This document shows positions 44,010-52,381 of a stretch of DNA of 64,000 bases, one piece after another. Position 1 is the first letter of the stretch, and every line of letters begins with the position of its first letter. Made by a program: the position numbers and the translations under genes. This DNA comes from SZUA-365 sp049663345. Lineage in GTDB: Bacteria; Bacteroidota; Ignavibacteria; SZUA-365. The notes under the pieces are model-generated. The model made no database searches and was not told the DNA's origin. It worked only from the letters and a program-made list of their open reading frames with translations. Location of the stretch: assembly GCA_049663345.1 (NCBI GenBank), contig JBATDG010000059.1, positions 1 through 64,000 on the forward strand, in the 5' to 3' direction.

Positions 44010-47000
44010 TCACGTAATTTTGCCCTGCGCGCGCTTCGCGGAAACAGGATGGTAGGGGAGTGTAAACTGGAAAGTGCTGCCGACGCCGACTTCGGATTCA
44101 ACTGTGAGCACACCACCCATCAGTTCGATCAGTCCTTTGGATATCGAGAGACCAAGCCCGGTACCGCCGTATTTACGGGTGCTTGATTCATCAACCTGGC
44201 GAAAGCGGTTGAAAATGAATTTCTGCGCGTCCTTGGAAATTCCGATCCCGGTATCCGAGACATAGAAGAGAAGTTCCTTCTCGCTATTAAGTTTGCATCC
44301 GAAGGAGATGCTGCCTTCGTGTGTAAATTTGAGTGCGTTGGACAGGAGATTGGTCAATACCTGGCGAAGACGCCCTGTATCCAGTAGGAGTGTGCTGCCG
44401 GACGCGGGGAGTTCGATTTCACAGAGCAATTGCACGCTTTGTGCTTTTTCGATTCTGGCAAGCTGGGTGAAGGAAAGGTGGAGGTCCTTGAGTATGGCCT
44501 CGATGTTTGCTTCTTCTTCGAAAATTTTCATTTCACCGGCATCGATAAGGGAGATGTTCAGAATGTCATTGATGATGCCAAGCAGATCGTATGAACGCTG
44601 TCTGATAATTTCGGTGAACTGGGCCTGATCTTCCTTTGTCAGTCCTTCGTTGGTGAGAAGGTTGGAAAATCCGATGATGGCATTCATCGGTGTGCGAACC
44701 TCGTGGCTCATATTGGCAAGGAAGGTAGACTTCAGCCTGTCGCTTTCCTCCGCCCGTTCCTTTGCGGCAATGAGATCAGCCAGCATTTGCTTTTGTGCTG
44801 TGATGTCTGTTTTAATGCCGATGAAATGAGTGATCGAACCGCGCTCGCTGATGACCGGGGAGATAACAGCGCTTTCCCAATAAAGGGAGCCGTCTTTCCG
44901 TTTATTATGGAACTCTCCAATCCAGTCTTGTCCGGAGAGTATCGTGCTCCACAGATTGGAGTAATATTCGGTCGACTGTGAACCGGATTTAAGGATGCGG
45001 GAATTCAACCCGATTACTTCGTCAAAGTCGAATCCGGTTATTTTAGTGAATTCCGGATTTACATATTCAATGCTGCCGTCGGTATCCGTAATGACAATGC
45101 TGACCGGGCTTTGCTCAATTGATCGGCCGAGCAGACGAATCTGTTTTTCAGCTTCCTTTTTTTCTGTTGCATCATGAATGATCGAATGGATGAGATTTTT
45201 CCCATGAACATTGACGGTGCTTGAATAAACCTCTACATCGCGCTCAGTGCCATCAGCTCGTCGATGCCGGAATTCAAAAAATGACCTTCCGCTATCAAGG
45301 ACACTCTCCATAGCCTTCAGCACTTCTTCTCTGGAGAGGGTATTGATATCCCAGATATTCTTGTTTTTCAGCTCCTCTATGCTCCATCCATAGAAGTTCA
45401 TGGCTGCATCGTTTGCGTCAGAAATCGCTCCTGTCTTCGGGTCGATCAGCAGTTTTACCGCTGCATGCCCCTGAAAAATTGCACGGAACATCTCTTCGCT
45501 TTCGCGCAGATTGCGTTCGGCCTGGGCGCGCTCGGTGATGTTGAAGAAGACGCAATGCGTCCGAAGGAAATTACCTTGCACATCTCGTTGAACCCGGCCC
45601 TCGAGATAGACATCAATGATGGAACCGTCCTTCTGTCGAAGTTGAAAATCTCCTCGTGAATAGTTATCGCGAAGGAGGTTCGTGAAGGCGGTGGAGAACT
45701 CCATCTCTCTCGACGGAGCCCAGAAATCGCCGAATACCTTACCCAGCAATTCACCGCGATCGTAGCCGAGCATTTCGCAGAGTTTATCGTTGAGGTCGAT
45801 GAATCGTCCCTCATCATCAAGCGATTGATAGGCGAAAGGTGAATGCTCAAGCATGGAGCGAAATCTAGCTTCACTCTCGCGAAGCATTGCCTCAGCGAGT
45901 TTCCACTCGGTAATATCGCGGATGATGCCTACAGCATGCCATCTGTTTTTCAGCTTCACCGCGGAGAGAGAGAGAGAAATATCAACCTCCTCACCATCCT
46001 TGCGCACTCCGGTTAACTCCAGCGTTTTACCGATAGCTGCACCTTCACCAGTGCTCGAGAAGACTCTAAATGCAGCTTGACTGAATGCTCTGTGATGTTC
46101 GGTAGCAAGGAACAGATGAGGATTCTTCCCAATAGCTTCCTCGGAAGAGTGGCCGAAAATGGCTGTCGCAGCCGGGTTCCAATAGGTTATACAGCCAGCG
46201 TCATCGACCATGATGATTGCATCTTGAGCGCTCTGTGTGATCGCACGAACGCGTTCTTCGCTTTCGCGGAGAGCTAGCTCTGCCCGTTTCCACTCTGTCA
46301 CATCTCGGATTACGGCGATACCCGACCATTCGCCATCGAGCGAAACGGCAGTGAGTGAAAAGGCGAGATCGATTTCCTGACCATCTTTCCGTAGGCCGAT
46401 CAGTTGGAGCGAACGTCGGTTGTCGGCGGTAATACCGGCACTGATGAAATGTTTGAAGATCGCCATTCCACGGTGCCGGTATCTCGGCGGAACGATGAGA
46501 TCTGGAATGTACTGCCCGAGCACCTCCTCGTTGGAGAAGCCAAAAATCAGTTCGGCGGACGGGTTCCAATAAGTGACTTCAGCATTCGAATCCACCATCA
46601 GAATCGCATCTTGAGCAGATTCAATAATGGTACGGAAGCGTTCTTCGCTCTCACGTAGAGCGTTATCCGCAAGCTTTCGCTCCGTGATGTCCGTAAACAT
46701 GACAGTCCACACGCCCGGGCGCGAGATGAATCCCCAAATCTCAAGATGTTTTCCAATTTCAGAGGAATATTCCTCGAAGTGAAGGGGACGCCCGGCCGCC
46801 TCTACTTCATGGTAATGTTTGAACCAGATACTCACGGTTCCAGGAAACACTTCGGTCAATAATCTACCGACAAGTTCAGAGGCCGGTTTGTCGGTCAGGA
46901 TTTCAAACGCAGGATTAACATCAATATATCTGAAATCTACAGCGTTGCCCCGATCATCGAAGACGACTTCATGCTGCGCAAACCCCTGCGACATATTATT

Positions 47001-48791
47001 GAACAACAGCCGGTAGCTGCGCTCGCTTTCAAGAATCAGCTTTTGTGAGAGTTTTTGTTCGGTGATGTCGTTGAACAGCACCGCGAACTGTCCGGGATCC
47101 GGAGAGAAAGCCCAGAACTCGAAATGCTTTCCGAGTACCTCAGCGAATTGTTCGTAGTGGATAGGTTCTCCGCTCTGCGCAACGCCGCCATAGATCTCGA
47201 TCCAGTAATCTTCCGCCTCCGGCATTACTTCCCTGATTGTTTTGCCAATAATATCGGCAGTCAATCCTGTCTGTCTTATAAAGGCGGGATTGATATCGAG
47301 GAAGCGGTAATCGACAGCTTTCCCTTCGGCATCGAGTATGATTTCGTGATGCGCGAAAGCCTGAGTCATATTCTCAAATAATTGCCGGTATCTTTTCTCG
47401 CTTTCACGGAGCAACCGCTCGGACTTTTTGCGTTCGGAAATATCAATGTGCGTCCCCACGACTCGAATCGCCTTGCCTGAACTATCAAACACCGCATCCG
47501 CGCGGGAGAGGATGTCGACCCAATGACCATCCTTATGCAGCATTTTGAATTCCATCCTGAATACATCAACTTCGCGGGCGAACATCGCGTTCAGCATCTC
47601 CCATGATCGCTTCAGATATTCCGGTGCTATGAGCTGTTCCCAGATGGAGATGTCGCTTCCTAATTCATCTTCAGCATAGCCAAGCATGGAATTCCAGCCT
47701 GGTGAATAGTAGATCTCGTTCGTGACTAGATTCCAGTCATAGAGCCCGTCCTTCGTTGCATGCATCACCAGATCGAAACGTTCACGACTCTCTCTCAGCT
47801 CCGTTTCATGAAGCTTTCGAAGAGTAATGTCCTGAACAATCCCGGCGAGAGAATAGGGCGCTCCGGCTTCATCGAGCACAATTTCTCCTGCTTCCGCCCA
47901 TACTGTTCTGATCGTGCCATCAGGGTGGATTATCCGATATTCGAGGGGAACAGGTTTTGCATATTTCACTACCGAAATATTCGACTGCAGCACTTTTTCC
48001 CTGTCATCCGGGTGAATCGCTGAGCTTATTACTTCGGAAAGGTCACCGGAAAAGTTATCACGTGAAAGCCCGAAGATGGTATACATTTGATCGGACCATT
48101 CCAGTCGATTGCTCTGGGGATACCATATCCAGGATCCTACGTTGGCCACCCGCTGCGCCATCGCGAGATTGCTTTCTGATCGACGAAGCGTTTCCTCAGT
48201 CTGGCTTCTGGCATCAGCTTCAGCTTTAATATCTTCGAGCAGGTTCAATGTCGCCCGCTGACTATCTTCCAACCGTTGATTAGACAGGCGGAGAATCTCT
48301 TCCTGATCATGATGCGATTTCAGGAGTTCCAGCAAATCGAGTGAACGCTTTGCATCCGCAGCGGTGGATCCTTCAATACCGAATTCTGTCTGCCTGAGTA
48401 TTCGAGATGTAGCGGTGAGCGTCCGGATCTGCAGGAGGAGATCGATTTCGTCGAAAGGGGAGTTGAGAAAACCGTCAACCCCCGCTTCATAGGCGCAGCG
48501 GCGCTGTTCAGGCTTGGTTTCGGCGGAGGTGAGCACGAGAATCGGGAGACCGCCCGTGAGTTTATTCGTCCGAAGTTCAGTGCAGATTTCCTCTCCCTTA
48601 CAATCAGCCTGGCTCATCCCGACGAGAATGAGATCAGGAGTGTGCACTCTCGACATCTCAATCCCATCCGCTGCTTCAGCAGCCGTTTTAATTGTCGTAA
48701 ACGGAAGGATTTTGCCGACGCGGGCTGCGAGGGAGGAGGTAATCTCCTGGTCAGCTTCTATAATGAGAATGGAAAGTGTTTCTGTCTCCAT
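44010..48791 (-). CDS. Multi-PAS sensor histidine kinase with degenerate N-terminal receiver
   Basis: The 1593-aa cytoplasmic protein contains, in order, a receiver-like domain (residues about 5-125), a short coil, nine consecutive PAS domains (about 200-1320, most ending in a DITE/DVTE-type motif), a HisKA helix with MSHEVRTPMNAIIGF (phospho-His1363), and an HATPase domain with DTGIGI and GGTGLGLSI. The receiver is unusual: LILVGM stands where the phosphorylatable Asp should be, and FLNSPFD replaces the conserved Lys-Pro. No membrane helix. It forms an operon with the upstream kinases and sensor. Its kinase core is very close to that of the 544-aa kinase two genes upstream. Confidence 0.92.
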   Translation of the reverse strand: METETLSILIIEADQEITSSLAARVGKILPFTTIKTAAEAADGIEMSRVHTPDLILVGMSQADCKGEEICTELRTNKLTGGLPILVLTSAETKPEQRRCAYEAGVDGFLNSPFDEIDLLLQIRTLTATSRILRQTEFGIEGSTAADAKRSLDLLELLKSHHDQEEILRLSNQRLEDSQRATLNLLEDIKAEADARSQTEETLRRSESNLAMAQRVANVGSWIWYPQSNRLEWSDQMYTIFGLSRDNFSGDLSEVISSAIHPDDREKVLQSNISVVKYAKPVPLEYRIIHPDGTIRTVWAEAGEIVLDEAGAPYSLAGIVQDITLRKLHETELRESRERFDLVMHATKDGLYDWNLVTNEIYYSPGWNSMLGYAEDELGSDISIWEQLIAPEYLKRSWEMLNAMFAREVDVFRMEFKMLHKDGHWVDILSRADAVFDSSGKAIRVVGTHIDISERKKSERLLRESEKRYRQLFENMTQAFAHHEIILDAEGKAVDYRFLDINPAFIRQTGLTADIIGKTIREVMPEAEDYWIEIYGGVAQSGEPIHYEQFAEVLGKHFEFWAFSPDPGQFAVLFNDITEQKLSQKLILESERSYRLLFNNMSQGFAQHEVVFDDRGNAVDFRYIDVNPAFEILTDKPASELVGRLLTEVFPGTVSIWFKHYHEVEAAGRPLHFEEYSSEIGKHLEIWGFISRPGVWTVMFTDITERKLADNALRESEERFRTIIESAQDAILMVDSNAEVTYWNPSAELIFGFSNEEVLGQYIPDLIVPPRYRHRGMAIFKHFISAGITADNRRSLQLIGLRKDGQEIDLAFSLTAVSLDGEWSGIAVIRDVTEWKRAELALRESEERVRAITQSAQDAIIMVDDAGCITYWNPAATAIFGHSSEEAIGKNPHLFLATEHHRAFSQAAFRVFSSTGEGAAIGKTLELTGVRKDGEEVDISLSLSAVKLKNRWHAVGIIRDITEWKLAEAMLRESEARFRSMLEHSPFAYQSLDDEGRFIDLNDKLCEMLGYDRGELLGKVFGDFWAPSREMEFSTAFTNLLRDNYSRGDFQLRQKDGSIIDVYLEGRVQRDVQGNFLRTHCVFFNITERAQAERNLRESEEMFRAIFQGHAAVKLLIDPKTGAISDANDAAMNFYGWSIEELKNKNIWDINTLSREEVLKAMESVLDSGRSFFEFRHRRADGTERDVEVYSSTVNVHGKNLIHSIIHDATEKKEAEKQIRLLGRSIEQSPVSIVITDTDGSIEYVNPEFTKITGFDFDEVIGLNSRILKSGSQSTEYYSNLWSTILSGQDWIGEFHNKRKDGSLYWESAVISPVISERGSITHFIGIKTDITAQKQMLADLIAAKERAEESDRLKSTFLANMSHEVRTPMNAIIGFSNLLTNEGLTKEDQAQFTEIIRQRSYDLLGIINDILNISLIDAGEMKIFEEEANIEAILKDLHLSFTQLARIEKAQSVQLLCEIELPASGSTLLLDTGRLRQVLTNLLSNALKFTHEGSISFGCKLNSEKELLFYVSDTGIGISKDAQKFIFNRFRQVDESSTRKYGGTGLGLSISKGLIELMGGVLTVESEVGVGSTFQFTLPYHPVSAKRAQGKIT

Positions 48792-48836
48792 TTAGACCAT
48801 GCGGATTTGGGAGAGTGTTTAAAAACAGGCCGGAAC

Positions 48837-50750
48837 TCAAACGATGCGGTACTTGCCTACTCCACCGCGTTCTTCGAGCAGCGCATTTATTTCTGCCTTC
48901 AGTTCGATCATCTGGAGTTCCCGATCGACCGTCAGTCGGTGAAAGCGTTCCAGTTCTGCCATTTTGAGCTGGAGGGCTTCCTCCGCCTTTTTCCTGTTTG
49001 TTATGTCGTGGTACACGACTGCGATTCTATGCTTTTCAGGTGAGTACACCGTAATAATACAATGCCTATCGATGCTTTCAATATAAAGATCGGAAATGAT
49101 CGGGACAGAGCTCGCCAGTACCTTTCTGCAGAGGGGAAGGAGTGTCGTCCGCAGTGAATCAGGGAGGAACTGATTCTTGGGATCAGGGGCGGCTTCCTCT
49201 TGAAGCCTGAAAAACACTCCGAACATTCTGTTGCTTTCAACTTGCTGCAAGTCGACCAATTCGGAATTCCCGTCAACAACGACATCGTAGAGTGCGATCG
49301 CTTCCGCTGTCGCATCAAAAAGGCTGCGATATTTCCGTTCGCTCTCTTCCAGCAGACGCTGACGCACACGTGCCTCCGTCTGGTCGCGCAGCACAAGAAC
49401 GACCCCGGCAATTCTGCCGGCTTCGGCCAGAAGCACTGAAGCGCTTATCATTACCGGTATTTGACGCCCGTCAGTGTGCTGAACCACGACGCCGTTGGAT
49501 AATTCCAGGGGTTTGCGTTCACGGAGAGTTTTGGAAACCGGATCTTCGATTTTTTCGCCGGTGGATTCGAGATGCAGCGCAAGAAGAGTATCCAGAGCCA
49601 TCCCACGTGCGAGGCGTTCTTCGCATCCCATAAGTGCTTCGGCAGAGGTATTGAGATAGCGGATGGCGCCACTCTCGTCAGTAGTAATCACGGCATCCGC
49701 TATGCTGTATAATGTGATGCGGAATTCCTCTTCCGCTTTCCAGAGTTCGCGGTAGGTGTTTCGCTGCCGATAGCTGTAGATAAATGCCAGTCCCGAAATA
49801 GTGATGCCAATAATGAGCAGGACAAAAATCGCGATCAGCCACACTTCGAATATGAGGTCCTCAAAGGCAGCCGAGCGATCTGTTTTTACAATAATGCACC
49901 ACGGAGTACCATCGATACCTGCAATGTATGCGACCACCTCGTGCCCAGCCAGGTCTTGCCCTTCGATGATGCCGCGATATCCGTTCATCGCCCGGACCGG
50001 GATGAGGGTAGTATCAATGTTGGAAAGCTCACTTAGCCATAGCTTCTGCGACCCATCCGCAAATTCAGATACTATGGAGGCGTCTCCGTCGTGCATGTGC
50101 ACGAAGGTAGTTGTCAGCACGTGATCGCTGAGAGCCTGCGGCCTGAGAATTTCGACAAGGATGCTCACCGGCTCGACGCGCAATAACAGGGCGAGACCAC
50201 CGGCTGCATCCAGCGTAGCCATGGGAGCGATGAAATCGATATGAAAAGTTTCATGACCCGGCAGGGACTTGAACCCGGATACAATAACGCTGCTGGTTTG
50301 AATGGCCCGGCGGACACATGCAGCTGCCATTGAGTCAGGCGGCGGTTCAGAGAATCCAAGTAGCGGGACTTCCAGGCCATCAGAGGAGGCAAACAGCAGG
50401 TCGGAGTATCCATGCTGGCTCTTAATCGATGTGATGGTTCGCTCCAGCCTCTGACAGTCCTCAGCGTTGCCGTCTTTGAGGCAGCCGCGAAAATTCTCAT
50501 CGTCGATATCATGGGCGATCAGTGCAGCATCCGCTATTTCTTCATGGTACCATCGCGTCAGGAGTGTCGTTTTCATTTCTGCAATAGCGCTGAGTTCGTT
50601 CCCGATGTTTTCTTTCAGCGTCGCTTCTTCGTTGAGGTAATAGATATAACCGGCAGTTGCAGATAGCAGGACGACGATGCATGCGAGAATCACGAAATGA
50701 ACTTCTCGTGGCAAGAAACTGCTTGATATTTTGCTGGCAGGTAAGTTCAT
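48837..50750 (-). CDS. Membrane PAS sensor protein without a kinase or other output domain
   Basis: The 637-aa protein has two transmembrane helices (about residues 18-37 and 303-325) flanking a periplasmic domain of about 265 residues that resembles a Cache/dCACHE ligand-binding region. Two cytoplasmic PAS domains (about 337-455 and 470-590) follow, then a helix LERFHRLTVDRELQMIELKA, which normally leads into HisKA or another module. Here the protein stops within 20 residues of it. The ATG overlaps the stop of the preceding kinase gene by 4 bp. It probably signals by association with a kinase from the same operon, or it is a truncated kinase. Confidence 0.82.
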   Translation of the reverse strand: MNLPASKISSSFLPREVHFVILACIVVLLSATAGYIYYLNEEATLKENIGNELSAIAEMKTTLLTRWYHEEIADAALIAHDIDDENFRGCLKDGNAEDCQRLERTITSIKSQHGYSDLLFASSDGLEVPLLGFSEPPPDSMAAACVRRAIQTSSVIVSGFKSLPGHETFHIDFIAPMATLDAAGGLALLLRVEPVSILVEILRPQALSDHVLTTTFVHMHDGDASIVSEFADGSQKLWLSELSNIDTTLIPVRAMNGYRGIIEGQDLAGHEVVAYIAGIDGTPWCIIVKTDRSAAFEDLIFEVWLIAIFVLLIIGITISGLAFIYSYRQRNTYRELWKAEEEFRITLYSIADAVITTDESGAIRYLNTSAEALMGCEERLARGMALDTLLALHLESTGEKIEDPVSKTLRERKPLELSNGVVVQHTDGRQIPVMISASVLLAEAGRIAGVVLVLRDQTEARVRQRLLEESERKYRSLFDATAEAIALYDVVVDGNSELVDLQQVESNRMFGVFFRLQEEAAPDPKNQFLPDSLRTTLLPLCRKVLASSVPIISDLYIESIDRHCIITVYSPEKHRIAVVYHDITNRKKAEEALQLKMAELERFHRLTVDRELQMIELKAEINALLEERGGVGKYRIV

Positions 50751-52381
50751 TCCACAGTCTGAAGCTTCATAGGGACGGCATTGTATGGCAAACTGAAGCA
50801 GAAAGTGCTGCCGGTGTTTTGGTTTGATTCGACCCAGATGCGTCCGCCCATTAATTCGACAAGTTCCTTCGAAATCGAGAGGCCAAGCCCGGTCCCGCCA
50901 TACAGACGGGAAGAGGAATCATCGGCCTGACGGAAGCGGCCAAAGATAAGAGTCTGAGCTTCTGATGGAACTCCAATCCCGGTGTCCTCTACATAAAATA
51001 TCAGCTCGTGCTTATTTTGCCGTTTGCAGCCAAAACGTACCGTCCCTTTATGCGTAAACTTGAGGGCATTCGAAATCAAGTTGGTCAGAACCTGACGGAT
51101 CCGGCCGCTATCGATCATGACATGAATCTCTGACTCATCCAAATCGATGCAGTATTCAATTCCCACGCGCCCTTCCTTGCTGCTGGCTGCAAGCTGATTG
51201 AACGTGATATAAAGGTCTGTCAGCAAGACTTTCACGTTGCTGATTTCGGGCGTGATAATTACTTCACCTGCATCGATGAGCGAAATATTCAAAATATCAT
51301 TTATAATCTGCAATAAATCATAGGAACGCTGCCGGATGATTTCGGTGTATTCCTGCTGAGCGTCCCTGGGCAAATCCGGTTCGTTAAGCAATTCCGAAAA
51401 GCCAATGATTGCGTTCATTGGAGTTCGGACTTCATGGCTCATATTGGCGAGGAACGTTGATTTCAGTCGATCGCTCTCCTCCGCGCGTTCCTTCGCTTCG
51501 ACGAGCTGCCTATTCAGTTTATTCTGTTCCGTTATATTTATCAGCACGCAATGAGTTCGGATGAATGAGCCCGAAGAGTCTCTCTGTACCTGGCCTTCGA
51601 CATGAACTTCGATGGTATTGCCTGACTTGTGCTGGAGCCTTAAATCTCCCACCATCACATTACTGGAAAGGAAATTGCCAAAGCTTTCAGCGAAGAGCGG
51701 TCGATCCTCCGGGATCCAGAAATCGCTGCACTGTTTACCGATTAATTCACTCCGGGAGTGGCCCAGGAGTCTGCAGTATTCATCATTGACATCGATATAT
51801 TTTCCCTCCTCATCGAGTGCCTGATAGGCAAGAGGCGAGTGTTCGAGCATTGCACGAAAACGCGCTTCGCTCTCACGCAGCAGCTGATCAGCCGTGCGAT
51901 GCTCTTCAAGTTCCTTTTGAAGGGCCTCTGTCCTGGAGGCCACCAACATGTTTAATCGCTCATTTTCCCTGCGCTGCATAAGGACGAAAGAACGTATCTG
52001 CAGCATTGCCTTAACCTGCGCCAACAGTTCGATCTCGTCGAGCGGCTTTGAAAGGAAGCCGTCAGCTCCCGCCTCGAGCGCGGCGATGCGTAAATCCCGT
52101 CGAGTTTTTTGGGCAGTGAGAAAAACGACAGGAATATGTTTAAGCTGCTGATCCTTTTTGAAAACACGGCAGACCTCGAAGCCATCCATGTCAGGCATGA
52201 TGATATCGAGGAGCAACATATCGGGGTCTTCTGATCGGGCAAGGTCGATTCCTGCCTGACCGGTGAGAGCAGTGAGGATGCGGGCATCGGGCTGCAAATC
52301 GTTAAGCACAGCCTTGAGGCTCGCCAGATTGTCCGGATTATCATCAATCGCAAGAATTGTGGTTTTGTTATGCATCTCCAT
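50747..52381 (-). CDS. Receiver-PAS-histidine kinase
   Basis: A soluble kinase of about 544 aa. The N-terminal receiver has DD in LAIDDNP, phosphoacceptor Asp in LLLDIIMPDMDG, and Lys in FLSKPLDE. One PAS domain (RFRAMLEHSPLAYQALDEEG onward) follows, then HisKA with MSHEVRTPMNAIIGFSELL, and HATPase with DTGIGV and GGTGLGLSI. The receiver-first layout means it can take phosphate from another kinase, such as the product of the gene just upstream. I chose MEMHNK at 52381; the open frame to 52489 runs into the upstream kinase gene. Overlaps both neighbours by a few bases. Confidence 0.9.
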   Translation of the reverse strand: MEMHNKTTILAIDDNPDNLASLKAVLNDLQPDARILTALTGQAGIDLARSEDPDMLLLDIIMPDMDGFEVCRVFKKDQQLKHIPVVFLTAQKTRRDLRIAALEAGADGFLSKPLDEIELLAQVKAMLQIRSFVLMQRRENERLNMLVASRTEALQKELEEHRTADQLLRESEARFRAMLEHSPLAYQALDEEGKYIDVNDEYCRLLGHSRSELIGKQCSDFWIPEDRPLFAESFGNFLSSNVMVGDLRLQHKSGNTIEVHVEGQVQRDSSGSFIRTHCVLINITEQNKLNRQLVEAKERAEESDRLKSTFLANMSHEVRTPMNAIIGFSELLNEPDLPRDAQQEYTEIIRQRSYDLLQIINDILNISLIDAGEVIITPEISNVKVLLTDLYITFNQLAASSKEGRVGIEYCIDLDESEIHVMIDSGRIRQVLTNLISNALKFTHKGTVRFGCKRQNKHELIFYVEDTGIGVPSEAQTLIFGRFRQADDSSSRLYGGTGLGLSISKELVELMGGRIWVESNQNTGSTFCFSLPYNAVPMKLQTVE

